Shown one piece after another: positions 41,132 through 49,558 of a stretch of DNA of 64,000 nucleotides. Position numbers and translations under genes: made by a program. This DNA is from Lichenicola sp964247755 (GTDB lineage: Bacteria > Pseudomonadota > Alphaproteobacteria > Acetobacterales > Acetobacteraceae), in assembly GCA_964247755.1 (NCBI GenBank), contig CAXTVX010000001.1:500774-564773 (forward strand), given 5' to 3'. The notes beneath the pieces were generated by a model. The model searched no databases. It had not been told where the DNA came from and saw only the letters and a list, made by a program, of their open reading frames with translations. How positions within the stretch are numbered: position 1 is the stretch's first letter; every line of letters begins with the position of its first letter.

Positions 41132-41986
41132 TCAGGCGCCGCGAGTGGACAGGTCCAGGCGCAGCGTCATGCAGTAGGCGCCGCCGCCGGACAGGATGAA
41201 CGGCGACAGCTCGACCTCGTGCACCGCGTAGCCGTGGGCGCCGAGCCGGTCCTTCAACGCCGGAGCCGCCTGCGCCATCACCACCGTCCGGTCCAGCGCC
41301 ACCGCGTTGACGCAGAACCGCCTGGCGTCCTCGTCGGTGGCCTCGATCAGCTTGTCCGGCGCCACGTGCTCGCGGATCGCGCGCAGGCCGCTTTCGGTAA
41401 AGGCGGGCGGGTAGAACAGCACCTCGCCGCCGGGCAGCACGCAGAAGCAGGTGTCGAGGTGGTAGAATCGCTCGGTCGCGAGCTCGAGCGGCACCGTGTC
41501 GATGCCGAAGGTGTCGGCGATGATCGCCGGCGCGTCGCTGCCGGAGCGGGGACCATGGCCGGTCCAGGCCAGTCGTCGGGTGCGATCCCAGATGCAGTCC
41601 CCGGCTCCCTCCTGGAACACCCCCTCCGGCAGGCGCACGATGCGGTCGAGCAGGCCGCGCTCGCGCAGGCGCTCGAAGATCGCGGTGAACGGCGCTTCCT
41701 CGCCCTGCCGCTGCGGGTGGCGGAAGGCGGCGACCAGGACGGTGCGATCCAGCACGATGCCGGCGTTGGCCGGGAACACCATGTCCGGCTGGCCCGGTGC
41801 GCCCTCCACGGTTTCCACCGTGCCGCCGGCGTCGCGCAGCGCCTGCTCCAGGTCAGCGAACGAGCGCTGCGCCTCGGCCAGGTGCCGGCCCGGGTTCTCC
41901 GACCAGGTGCCCGGCTTCATCCACGGGTTGATCGCATACGACACCTCGTAGTGGGTGGGTGCCACGAGGAGATAGGTCGGCGTCAT
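41132..41986 (-). CDS. Amidinotransferase-fold hydrolase (dimethylargininase/arginine deiminase-related)
   Basis: The 284-residue protein belongs to the guanidino-group modifying superfamily. The catalytic set is complete: E126 and D130 in FQEGAGDCIWD, H176 in FYHLDTCFCVL, and the nucleophile Cys in SGGGAYCMTL (C272). FPANAGIVLD binds substrate in relatives. Such enzymes hydrolyse methylated arginine, arginine or related guanidino compounds; the exact substrate cannot be assigned. It sits on the opposite strand between eno and ftsB, where it is not usual. The YqcI/YcgG and DUF1989 genes nearby also suggest guanidino chemistry. Confidence 0.85.
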   Translation of the reverse strand: MTPTYLLVAPTHYEVSYAINPWMKPGTWSENPGRHLAEAQRSFADLEQALRDAGGTVETVEGAPGQPDMVFPANAGIVLDRTVLVAAFRHPQRQGEEAPFTAIFERLRERGLLDRIVRLPEGVFQEGAGDCIWDRTRRLAWTGHGPRSGSDAPAIIADTFGIDTVPLELATERFYHLDTCFCVLPGGEVLFYPPAFTESGLRAIREHVAPDKLIEATDEDARRFCVNAVALDRTVVMAQAAPALKDRLGAHGYAVHEVELSPFILSGGGAYCMTLRLDLSTRGA

Positions 41987-42151
41987 GCGTGGCTCCGGTC
42001 GCGGATGGTGCCGGACGCCGTGGCGGCGCCGTCACGGAACGGGAAATTCGATTCGGCGCGGGTTGCGACATAGCGCAGGCGTAACGGGTCACGCTAGGGT
42101 CTGGCAGGACCACGCGCCCACCGGAGACAGCCAGCCCATGAGTTCCGCCCG

Positions 42152-42478
42152 ATGAGCTTCGCACGCGCGGTCAAGCGCAAGGTCAGGGCGGCATTGCCGC
42201 CGCTGCTGTTCCTGTCCCTGGTGGGATATTTCGGCTGGAACGCCACCCAGGGCGAGCACGGCCTGCGCAGTTATCGCGACCGGCTGCAACTGCTGACCGA
42301 GGCGAACGTGGCCGACGATGCGGCGAAGATGGAGCAGGCGACCTGGATGCAGCGCGTGTCGGGACTGCGCGACGCCGGGCTGGACGCCGACACGCTGGAC
42401 GAACGCGCGCGGGCGATGCTCAACCTGGCCGAGCCGAACGAGCTGGTGGTGCCCTACGGCAAGAACAAGCTGTACTGA
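42152..42478 (+). CDS. ftsB: Septum formation initiator FtsB
   Basis: FtsB links FtsQ and FtsL in the divisome and helps activate septal peptidoglycan synthesis. The 108-residue protein has a basic N-terminus, one membrane segment (LPPLLFLSLVGYFGWNAT), then GEHGLRSYRDRLQLLTEANV and a coiled-coil-like periplasmic helix, ending with the conserved ARAMLNLAEPNELVVPYG. In alphaproteobacteria it usually sits between eno and pdhA; here it follows eno but leads into rpmG (opposite strand) and moeA. Confidence 0.88.
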   Translation: MSFARAVKRKVRAALPPLLFLSLVGYFGWNATQGEHGLRSYRDRLQLLTEANVADDAAKMEQATWMQRVSGLRDAGLDADTLDERARAMLNLAEPNELVVPYGKNKLY

Positions 42479-42479
42479 C

Positions 42480-42505
42480 GCGGCCGGTCCCGGTGGACCG
42501 GCCGC
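42480..42505. terminator. Bidirectional terminator between ftsB and rpmG
   Basis: GCGGCCGGTCC (42480-42490) and GGACCGGCCGC (42495-42505) form a perfect 11-bp all-GC-type stem with a four-base loop. It lies one base after the ftsB stop and three bases before the rpmG stop on the other strand, so it can serve both convergent transcripts. No long T-run follows on either side. Confidence 0.6.
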
Positions 42506-42508
42506 ACC

Positions 42509-42676
42509 CTACTTGATCTTGGCTTCGCGATACTCGACGTGCTTGCGCACGACGGGATCGTACTTCCGCAGCGCCAGCTTGCCCGTCTGCGCGCGGGCGT
42601 TCTTCTTGGTCACGTAGAAATGGCCGGTATCCGCGCTGGATACGAGCTTGATCTGGATGGTGTTCGACTTCGCCAT
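42509..42676 (-). CDS. rpmG: 50S ribosomal protein L33
   Basis: This short gene encodes 55 residues starting MAKSNTIQIKLVSSADTGHF and YVTKKNARAQTGKLALRKYD, which is the L33 sequence pattern of the cysteine-free (zinc-independent) type common in proteobacteria. It is below the size cut of ordinary ORF listings but the match is along its whole length. It faces away from moeA and converges with ftsB at a shared hairpin. Confidence 0.95.
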   Translation of the reverse strand: MAKSNTIQIKLVSSADTGHFYVTKKNARAQTGKLALRKYDPVVRKHVEYREAKIK

Positions 42677-42809
42677 GGGGGATCCTGCACTGGTCGCAGC
42701 GTCGGTGTGGGGGCGGGAAAATGCGCATGTGCACGCCGAAGGTCAAGCGTGCCGCCGTCATGGCTGCCGGGAGGCCCTGCCGCCGGACCGGACCGGGCAG
42801 GATCGGGCC

Positions 42810-44024
42810 ATGCTGAGCGTCGACGAGGCCAGAAGCCGGATCCTGGAGCGGCTCCGGCCGCTCGGGCCCGAGATCGTGCCGCTCACCGAGGCCTGGAGCC
42901 GGGTCGCGGCCGCCCCGCTGCATGCCAAGCTGGACAATCCGCCCGCGGACCTGTCGGCGATGGATGGCTATGCCGTGCGCGGCGCCGACACCGCGCCGGG
43001 CGGCCAGCTCCGGGTGGTCGGCACGGCTCCGGCCGGGCACCCGTTCGAGGGCCAGGTCGGGCCGGGAGACTGCGTCCGGCTCTACACCGGCAGCGTCATG
43101 CCGGCGGGCAGCGACAGCGTGCTGATCCAGGAGAACGCGAGCCGGACCGGCGACGCGGTGGCGGTCCATGAGGCAGTGGCGGCCGGCCGCCACATCCGTC
43201 GGCGCGGGCAGGACTTCTCCATCGGCGACGAGCTGGTGCCGGCCGGACGACGGCTCGGCGCGCGCGACGTCGGCATTGCCGCCGCCGGCAACCACGCCTG
43301 GGTGGCGGTGCACCGGCGTCCGCGGGTCGCGGTGCTAGCGACCGGCGACGAGCTGGCGCTGCCCGGCGAGGCGATCCCGGGCGGCGGCGTGGTCAACTCC
43401 AACACGCCGATGCTGTCGGCGCTGATACGCGCCGGCGGCGGGGTGCCCGTGCTGCTGCCGCCGGTGCGGGATGACGTGTCGGCGATCGCCGGCGCAGTCA
43501 AGGGCCTGCGCGGGATCGACATGCTGGTGACGCTGGGCGGCGCCAGCGTCGGCGACTACGACCTGGTGCAGCAGGGCCTCGCCGTACACGGGCTCCAGCT
43601 GGACTTCTGGAAGATCGCGATGCGGCCGGGCAAGCCGCTGATGCACGGCCATGTCGGTGGCGAGGAACCGGTGCCGGTGCTTGGCCTGCCCGGCAACCCG
43701 GTCTCGGCGCTGGTGTGCGCGCTGCTGTTCCTGCTGCCGGCGCTGCAGCGCCTGTCCGGCGAGCCGGCAACCGGGCCGGAGCGCGAGCGCGCGATCCTGG
43801 CTGCGCCGCTGGCGGCGAACGACGTCCGGGCCGACCATCTGCGCGCCTCCCTCACCCACCTGCCCGGTGGCCAGCTCGAGGTCAGACCTTTCGTGCGGCA
43901 GGACTCGGGCATGCTGCGCCGGCTGGCGGCCAGCGAGGCGCTGGTGCTGCGTGCGCCGCATGCTCTCGCCGCCCCGGCCGGCGAGGCGGTCGAGATCCTG
44001 CGTCTGGACCGTTACGGGATCTGA
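42810..44024 (+). CDS. moeA: Molybdopterin molybdenumtransferase
   Basis: MoeA inserts molybdate into adenylylated molybdopterin. The 404-residue protein has NPPADLSAMDGYAVRGAD, YTGSVMPAGSDSVLIQENA, VAVLATGDELALPGE, NSNTPMLSALIRAGG, VTLGGASVGDYDLVQQGL, FWKIAMRPGKPLMHG and VLGLPGNPVSALVCALLF, covering all domains. ATG at 42810 fits the family start. It is followed by lexA after 157 bases, a usual alphaproteobacterial pair, while its usual upstream partner moaC is 19 kb away. Confidence 0.95.
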   Translation: MLSVDEARSRILERLRPLGPEIVPLTEAWSRVAAAPLHAKLDNPPADLSAMDGYAVRGADTAPGGQLRVVGTAPAGHPFEGQVGPGDCVRLYTGSVMPAGSDSVLIQENASRTGDAVAVHEAVAAGRHIRRRGQDFSIGDELVPAGRRLGARDVGIAAAGNHAWVAVHRRPRVAVLATGDELALPGEAIPGGGVVNSNTPMLSALIRAGGGVPVLLPPVRDDVSAIAGAVKGLRGIDMLVTLGGASVGDYDLVQQGLAVHGLQLDFWKIAMRPGKPLMHGHVGGEEPVPVLGLPGNPVSALVCALLFLLPALQRLSGEPATGPERERAILAAPLAANDVRADHLRASLTHLPGGQLEVRPFVRQDSGMLRRLAASEALVLRAPHALAAPAGEAVEILRLDRYGI

Positions 44025-44084
44025 CGCGTGGTCCGTGAAGGCGCTTGACCACGGATGAGGAACCAATATAGAACAACCTATTGA

Positions 44085-44099
44085 GTTGCCTGTTTGTTC
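44085..44099 (+). promoter_or_regulatory. Imperfect SOS-box-like site upstream of lexA
   Basis: GTTG-N7-GTTC at 44085-44099 differs by one base from the alphaproteobacterial LexA operator GTTC-N7-GTTC. It lies 83 bases before the lexA start in an AT-richer stretch (44061-44100) that looks like a promoter. LexA normally represses itself, which makes the position reasonable; the mismatch keeps confidence modest. Confidence 0.4.
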
Positions 44100-44181
44100 C
44101 GTGATCCGTCGTGGTCTGGCATCGGGCGATGGGTCATGCAGGCCGGTCACAGCATCGGGACGGCCGTGGGAGGAGATTCCG

Positions 44182-44910
44182 ATGCTCACGCGCAAGCAGC
44201 ACGAGTTGCTGAGCTTCATCGATCGGCATCTCAGGCAGACCGGGTTCTCGCCTTCCTTCGACGAGATGAAGGACGCGCTGAACCTGCGTTCCAAGTCCGG
44301 CATCCACCGGCTGATCTCGGCGCTGGAGGAGCGCGGCTTTCTCAGCCGCCGTCACCACCGCGCCCGGGCGCTGGAGGTGCTGCGGCTGCCCGAGCTGCCC
44401 GGCATCCAGGCTGGGGCGTTGCTCGAGGTCGAGGCGGATGCCGACCAGGCGGCCGCGTTCGCGCCGAACGTGATACGCGGCGATTTCTCCCAGCGCCTTG
44501 TCGGCGTGCGGGCGGCGGCGGATGCCGGCGCGGTGCAACTGCCGCTCTACGGGCGGATCGCCGCCGGCCAGCCGATCGAGGCGTTGCGCGACACCGGGGC
44601 GCATATCGAAGTGCCGCTGGCGCTGATCGGCAGCGGCGAGCACTACGCGCTGGAGGTGGCCGGCGACTCGATGATCGAGGCCGGCATCCTGGATGGCGAC
44701 ACCGCCATCATCCGGCGCGAGGACAGCGCCGAGAACGGCCAGATCGTGGTGGCGCTGATCGACGACATCGAGGTCACGCTGAAGCGCCTGCGTCGTCGCG
44801 GCAGCGCGGTGGCGCTGGAGCCGGCCAACGCGCGTTATGAGACCCGGATCGTGCCGTCCGACCGGGTGCGCGTGCAGGGCCGTCTGGTCGGGCTGCTCCG
44901 CCGCTACTGA
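44182..44910 (+). CDS. lexA: SOS repressor LexA
   Basis: LexA represses DNA-damage genes and cleaves itself when RecA is active. The 242-residue protein has the winged-helix domain (MLTRKQHELLSFIDRHLRQT, SKSGIHRLISALEERGFL) and the protease domain with the cleavage site Ala128-Gly129 in LYGRIAAGQPIEAL, nucleophile S163 in EVAGDSMIEAGI and base K201 in IEVTLKRLRRR. The hinge of about 50 residues is longer than in E. coli, as usual in alphaproteobacteria. ATG at 44182 follows a strong GGGAGGAG ribosome site. Confidence 0.96.
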   Translation: MLTRKQHELLSFIDRHLRQTGFSPSFDEMKDALNLRSKSGIHRLISALEERGFLSRRHHRARALEVLRLPELPGIQAGALLEVEADADQAAAFAPNVIRGDFSQRLVGVRAAADAGAVQLPLYGRIAAGQPIEALRDTGAHIEVPLALIGSGEHYALEVAGDSMIEAGILDGDTAIIRREDSAENGQIVVALIDDIEVTLKRLRRRGSAVALEPANARYETRIVPSDRVRVQGRLVGLLRRY

Positions 44911-44947
44911 GCGCCGGAGCCGGTCGGTCCGGAGCATCTCCACCCGA

Positions 44948-46366
44948 TCAGGTCATCCACCTGATCGGGATCTGCTGCAGCGTTTCCAGCGCCGGCATCG
45001 ATGCCGCCAGGCGCGTCACCGCCTCGGGATCGACCTGCTCCTGGAGCGGGATCTCGGCCAACACCCGTATCGCCCCGTGCCGCTCGATGGCGCTGCGGTT
45101 CCCGGGCGAAACCGGACCGTTCAGGATCACGCCGGCGACCGGAATGCCGCGACGACGAAGCGCTTCCAGGCTGAGCAGGGTGTGGTTGATGGTGCCAAGC
45201 GTGGAGCGCGCGACCAGGATGGCCGGCAGGCCGAACCCGGCGATCAGGTCCACAATCAGGGTGTCCGCGTCCACCGGCACCAGCACCCCGCCCGCTCCTT
45301 CCACCACCAGCGGCGGATCGTCTCCCGTGCTCAGCGGCGGCGGCAGCGCCGGGATGAGATCGATGGCGACGCCTTCCAGGCGCGCGGCGTCCTCCGGCGA
45401 CAAGGGAGCGCGCAATGCTGCCGCCGGCGGATGCAGGCGGTCGGCGGGCAGGCCGGCAAGCCCGAGCACGACCGCGCTATCGCCGGGATCGGCGTCTAGC
45501 CCGGTCTGCAGCGGCTTCCAGTACTCCGCCGACCAGGCGCGCGCCAGGCAGGCGGAGACCAGGGTCTTGCCGATCCCGGTGTCGGTCCCGGTCACGAAGA
45601 CACCGCGGCGCGACGGACGGCGCAAGCTGCCGTAGGCGATCCGGTACGACGCCACGCTGCCGTGCTCGGCCTCGAAGCGGCGCAGCACGCGACGCATCCG
45701 GCCGGGCCCGAGCGGGCGCCGCGCCTCGGCGGGGAGATCGGCGCCGATGCCACGCAGGCCGCGCAGGAAGGACAACCCGTCCGGGTAGGCGACCGCCACC
45801 GTCTCGACGTCCCAGTTGCCGCCGGCCGCAGCCAGCCGGTCCGGATGCGGGTGATCGAGGCCGCCATCGGCCACGCCTTCCGACGCGTGCGCGGCGCGCC
45901 ATCCGTCCAGCGTGCCGGCGACTGGGATCGCGACGTGCAGGGTCCCGCCAGGCGACAGCAGCCGGACCAGCGCACCAAGCGCCGACACCGGATCACCGAG
46001 CCATTGCAGTGCGAGGCTCGAACACACCAGGTCGAAGCCGCCCGAGACCGCCGGCTGCATCGCGTCGGCCGCCAGCAGCAGCAGCCGATCGTCATTTGCG
46101 AGGCGGGCCCGGCAGACGCGCAGCATGGCAGGGGACAGGTCGGTCGCTACGATCGTCGCCGCCGGCAGGAGCCGGCGCAGCGACTCGGTCAGCAGCCCGG
46201 TGCCGCAGCCGATCTCCAGGATGCGCACGGGACGCGCAGAATCTGGTATCGCGGCGGCGACACGTCCGGCCAGGCGGCCGGCGACCAGGCGCTGCAACGG
46301 CGCGAAGCGATCATAACTGGCAGCGGCGGTGTCGAAGCGGCGGCCGACCGCCCGGCTACGGCTCAC
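44948..46366 (-). CDS. BioC-BioD fusion: malonyl-ACP methyltransferase and dethiobiotin synthetase
   Basis: One open frame of 472 residues encodes two biotin enzymes. Residues 1-250 are a BioC-type SAM methyltransferase (RRFDTAAASYDRFAPLQR, SAM motif RILEIGCGTGLLTESL at 49-62, LVCSSLALQWLGD), which methylates malonyl-ACP to start pimeloyl synthesis. Residues 254-472 are BioD (P-loop GVFVTGTDTGIGKTLVSA, EYWKPLQTGLDAD, VVEGAGGVLVPVD), which makes dethiobiotin from DAPA. The linker is only a few residues (LRRPSRR) and no in-frame start suits a separate BioD. The likely start is a GTG at 46366 overlapping the stop of the upstream hydrolase (GTGA). The frame continues upstream over that gene but without homology. 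Confidence 0.88.
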   Translation of the reverse strand: MSRSRAVGRRFDTAAASYDRFAPLQRLVAGRLAGRVAAAIPDSARPVRILEIGCGTGLLTESLRRLLPAATIVATDLSPAMLRVCRARLANDDRLLLLAADAMQPAVSGGFDLVCSSLALQWLGDPVSALGALVRLLSPGGTLHVAIPVAGTLDGWRAAHASEGVADGGLDHPHPDRLAAAGGNWDVETVAVAYPDGLSFLRGLRGIGADLPAEARRPLGPGRMRRVLRRFEAEHGSVASYRIAYGSLRRPSRRGVFVTGTDTGIGKTLVSACLARAWSAEYWKPLQTGLDADPGDSAVVLGLAGLPADRLHPPAAALRAPLSPEDAARLEGVAIDLIPALPPPLSTGDDPPLVVEGAGGVLVPVDADTLIVDLIAGFGLPAILVARSTLGTINHTLLSLEALRRRGIPVAGVILNGPVSPGNRSAIERHGAIRVLAEIPLQEQVDPEAVTRLAASMPALETLQQIPIRWMT

Positions 46367-46989
46367 GCGGCGAACCGGCGCAGCTGCCCGGCGCACCAGT
46401 CCGGCTCGGCCAGCGGCAGCACGTGGCTGCCGCCCGGATGCCAAGCGATGTCGGCCTCGGCGAAGCAGGCGCGGGTCATGGCCGGGGTGGCGACCGGATC
46501 GGCCTCGGATGCCAGAGCCAGCAGCCGCACCCCACGGAACTCGGCGACGCGGTCCTGCACCGCCAGGCCCTGCAACCCCTCGCACAGGCGGTCGCGCTGG
46601 ATCGGCCCAGTCGGCTGTGGCAGGCCGCAGCGGTCGCGGAACGCCTGCACTGTGCCGTCCGGATCTTCCGCCAGCCGGCGTACCATGCGGTCGAGCACCC
46701 GCCTCGGCGTTCCGGCTGGGAAGTCGGCCGCCTCCGCGAACCGGGTGAAGCCGTTGATCGCGACCACGCCGGCGCAGCCGGGCGGCAGCCCGGCCAGCAG
46801 GTCGAGCAGCCCGGCCGAATGCCCTACCGCGATCGCCCCCGCCGGCACCACCGGCCGGTGCGGGCGGGCGCCGAGGTAGCCGCGCTCGATTGCCAGCGTC
46901 TCGAACCCGTCCAGCGCCGTTCGAAGCCGATCCCAGATCGTGGCGTCGCAGCCCCAGCCATGCGCCAGCAGCAGGCAGGGCCGGCTCAT
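46363..46989 (-). CDS. Alpha/beta hydrolase, probable pimeloyl-ACP methyl ester esterase (BioH-like)
   Basis: The 208-residue protein starts MSRPCLLLAHGWGCDATIWD, an oxyanion-hole motif, and has the nucleophile elbow AVGHSAGLLDLLAG, an acid region DPVATPAMTRACF and a late His in HPGGSHVLPLAEPDWC. It is shorter than E. coli BioH, with a reduced lid. Its place between bioF and the BioCD fusion, overlapping both by four bases, supports a role in removing the methyl group from pimeloyl-ACP methyl ester. BioG-type assignment is also possible. Confidence 0.8.
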   Translation of the reverse strand: MSRPCLLLAHGWGCDATIWDRLRTALDGFETLAIERGYLGARPHRPVVPAGAIAVGHSAGLLDLLAGLPPGCAGVVAINGFTRFAEAADFPAGTPRRVLDRMVRRLAEDPDGTVQAFRDRCGLPQPTGPIQRDRLCEGLQGLAVQDRVAEFRGVRLLALASEADPVATPAMTRACFAEADIAWHPGGSHVLPLAEPDWCAGQLRRFAA

Positions 46990-48194
46990 CCGCCCCCACT
47001 CCTGGGCGGGGTATCGGCCAGCGCGCCGGCCAGCGCCTCGACGATCCGGTCCACCGTCGCCTCGTCATGCGCCGCCGTCATCGCCAGCCGGATCCGGCTG
47101 GTGCCGGGCGGCACGGTGGGCGGCCGGATCGCGGTGCCGAGCACCCCGCGGCGCTCCAGTGCGGCCGCGAGCGCCATCGCGGCGCCGGCCTCGCCGACCG
47201 CGACCGGCACGATCTGGGTAGTCGAGCCGGTCTCGCCGAGGCCGCGGTCGCGCAGCGCCGCCCGCACCCGATCAGCCGACGCGTGGAGCCGGCGGCGTTC
47301 GGCGTCCATCCCCGGAAGCAGGTCGAGGGCGGCGTCGATCGCGCCCAGCACCGGCGGCGGCAGGGCGGTAGTGTGGACGAAGCCGGAGCAGGCGTTGACG
47401 AGGTAGTCGCACAGCACGCGCGAGCCGGCGACATAGGCGCCGAAGCCGCCGAACGCCTTGCTGAAGGTGCCCATGACCAGATCCACGCCGCCGGCCTCCA
47501 CCGACAGCCCGGCGCCGCGTGGCCCGATCACGCCGGTCGCATGCGCCTCGTCCACATAGAGAAAGGCGCCGTGCGCCTCGGCGATGCGGCGCAGCGCTCC
47601 GAGGTCGGCGCGGTCGCCGTCCATGCTGAACACGCTCTCGGTGACGACGAAGCGGCACCCCCCCTCCGGCGCATGGGCGGCGAGAAGCGCTTCGAGATGG
47701 TCGAGGTCGTTGTGTCGGTAGCGATGCAGCCGCACTCCGCCGGCGGCGATGCCGTGGTGCAGGCTGCCGTGGATCAGCCGGTCGGCGAACACCAGCGGCG
47801 GCGCCCTGCCCTGCCCGGCCGCCTTGAGCAGCGCCGGCAGCACCGACGCGTTGGCCTGCCAGCCGGACGCGAACAGCAGCGCCGCCTCGCATCCCTTGTA
47901 GCCGGCAAGCCGCGCCTCCACCCGCTCATGTAGGTCGAGCGTGCCGGTGACCAGCCGTGACGCGCCGGCGCCGGTGCCATGTCGCGCCGCCCAGTCCGCG
48001 GCCCGGTCGGCCAGCGCCGGGTGGTGCGACAGCCCGAGATAGTCGTTGGCGGAGGCGTTGATCAGGCGTCGGCCGTCGCGCGTGACCACGCCGCTCCCGG
48101 CGGTGACGGGAAGGAGGTCGCGTCGGAGCCGGCGCCGTGCCAGGTCCTGCAGCGCCTCGCCGAGAACGGGATCCAGACGGGACATGAGGCGCAC
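46986..48194 (-). CDS. bioF: 8-amino-7-oxononanoate synthase
   Basis: BioF is a PLP enzyme that condenses pimeloyl-ACP or -CoA with alanine. The 402-residue protein has INASANDYLGLSHHPALAD, GTGAGASRLVTGTLDLHERV, VTESVFSMDGDRADL, YVDEAHATGVIGPRGAGL and the PLP-lysine motif MGTFSKAFGGFGAYVAGS. An alternative ATG three codons inside (48185) is equally possible. The stop overlaps the next hydrolase gene. It diverges from bioA with 94 bases between starts; no BioR-type operator is visible there. Confidence 0.95.
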   Translation of the reverse strand: MRLMSRLDPVLGEALQDLARRRLRRDLLPVTAGSGVVTRDGRRLINASANDYLGLSHHPALADRAADWAARHGTGAGASRLVTGTLDLHERVEARLAGYKGCEAALLFASGWQANASVLPALLKAAGQGRAPPLVFADRLIHGSLHHGIAAGGVRLHRYRHNDLDHLEALLAAHAPEGGCRFVVTESVFSMDGDRADLGALRRIAEAHGAFLYVDEAHATGVIGPRGAGLSVEAGGVDLVMGTFSKAFGGFGAYVAGSRVLCDYLVNACSGFVHTTALPPPVLGAIDAALDLLPGMDAERRRLHASADRVRAALRDRGLGETGSTTQIVPVAVGEAGAAMALAAALERRGVLGTAIRPPTVPPGTSRIRLAMTAAHDEATVDRIVEALAGALADTPPRSGGG

Positions 48195-48288
48195 AGTCCT
48201 GCCGGAACGGGCCGGGCCGGGTCAATGGAGCGCCGGCCCGCTTGGAGGGGAATCGACGGGCGGCACCGCGCGGTGCATCACCGGGCGC

Positions 48289-49548
48289 ATGACACCGACA
48301 GGTTCAGCCGGCGGCGCCGGCCTGCTCTGGCTTCCCTACACGCAAATGCGTACGGCTCCGCCGCCGCTACACGCCGCCTGGACCGACGGGTGCCAGATCG
48401 GCCTTGCCGACGGGCGGGTGCTGGTCGATGGCATCGCCTCCTGGTGGACCGCCTGCCATGGCTACAACCATCCGCACATCCGAAAGGCGGTGACCGACCA
48501 GCTCGGCCGGATGCCGCACGTCATGCTGGGCGGGCTGGTGCACGATGGGGCGTTGCGCCTGGCGGACCGGTTGGCGGCCCTGCTGCCTGGCGACCTCGAA
48601 CGGGTGTTCCTGGCCGAAAGCGGCTCGGTCGCGGTCGAGGTGGCAATGAAGATGGCGGTGCAGTTCTGGCTCAACCGTGGGGAACGCGGCCGCACCCGGA
48701 TGCTGTCGTTCCGCGGCGGCTACCATGGCGACACGATGGCGACCATGGCGGTGTGCGACCCGGAGGAAGGCATGCATGTGCTGTTCGCCGGCGTGCTGCC
48801 GCGGCACCACCTGGCGGCGCTGCCGCGCGACGACGCGTCGGAGGCGGTGCTCGACGGGTTCCTCGCCTCCCACGCCTCCGGGATCGCCGCCATACTGGTC
48901 GAGCCGCTGGTGCAGGGCGCAGGCGGCATGGTGTTCCACCCGCCCGACGTGCTGCGACGCCTGCGCCGGCTGGCCGACCGGCACGGGCTGTTGCTGATCC
49001 TGGACGAGATCTTCACCGGCTTCGGCCGCACCGGAACGATGTTCGCCTGCGAGGCGGCCGGGATCGTGCCGGACATCGTGACGCTGTCCAAGGCGCTGAC
49101 CGGCGGCACCATGGCGCTGAGCGCCGCGGTGGCGCGCCGTCACGTGTTCGACGCGTTCGGCTCGGAGGACCCGAGCCACGCGCTGATGCACGGGCCGACC
49201 TTCATGGGCAACCCGCTCGCCTGCGCCGCCGCCAACGCGTCGCTCGACCTGTTCGAGCGCGAGGATCGGCTGGGACAGGCGGCGACGGTCTCGGCGCAGC
49301 TCGCCGCCGAGCTGGAACCGTGCCGCACCCTGCCGGGGGTGGTGGACGTGCGGGTGATGGGTGCCGTCGGCGTGGTGCAGCTCGAGGCGATCCCCGACAT
49401 GGACCGGCTGAAGGCGGCGCTGGTCGCGGAAGGCGTATGGGTCCGCCCGTTCCGCGACATCGTCTACCTGACGCCGGCCCTGACGATACGACCGGACGAG
49501 CTCGCCCGGCTGACCGGGGCGATCCGCGCCGTGCTCCGCGCCGCCTGA
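48289..49548 (+). CDS. bioA: Adenosylmethionine-8-amino-7-oxononanoate aminotransferase
   Basis: BioA converts KAPA to DAPA using S-adenosylmethionine as amino donor. The 419-residue class III aminotransferase has LWLPYTQMRTAPPPL, LVDGIASWWTACHGYNHPHI, FLAESGSVAVEVAMKMAVQF, FRGGYHGDTMATMAVCDPEE, LILDEIFTGFGRTGTMFACE and the PLP-lysine motif VTLSKALTGGTMAL. WxACHGYNHP is typical for BioA rather than for other class III enzymes. With bioF, the BioH-like gene and BioCD, the window holds the biotin path except bioB. Confidence 0.95.
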   Translation: MTPTGSAGGAGLLWLPYTQMRTAPPPLHAAWTDGCQIGLADGRVLVDGIASWWTACHGYNHPHIRKAVTDQLGRMPHVMLGGLVHDGALRLADRLAALLPGDLERVFLAESGSVAVEVAMKMAVQFWLNRGERGRTRMLSFRGGYHGDTMATMAVCDPEEGMHVLFAGVLPRHHLAALPRDDASEAVLDGFLASHASGIAAILVEPLVQGAGGMVFHPPDVLRRLRRLADRHGLLLILDEIFTGFGRTGTMFACEAAGIVPDIVTLSKALTGGTMALSAAVARRHVFDAFGSEDPSHALMHGPTFMGNPLACAAANASLDLFEREDRLGQAATVSAQLAAELEPCRTLPGVVDVRVMGAVGVVQLEAIPDMDRLKAALVAEGVWVRPFRDIVYLTPALTIRPDELARLTGAIRAVLRAA

Positions 49549-49558
49549 CCGGCCCGGC

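Noticed and set aside
48195..48288. BioR or BirA-type operator between bioF and bioA
   Set aside because: The divergent region is GC-rich and has no TTATMKATAA-like palindrome.
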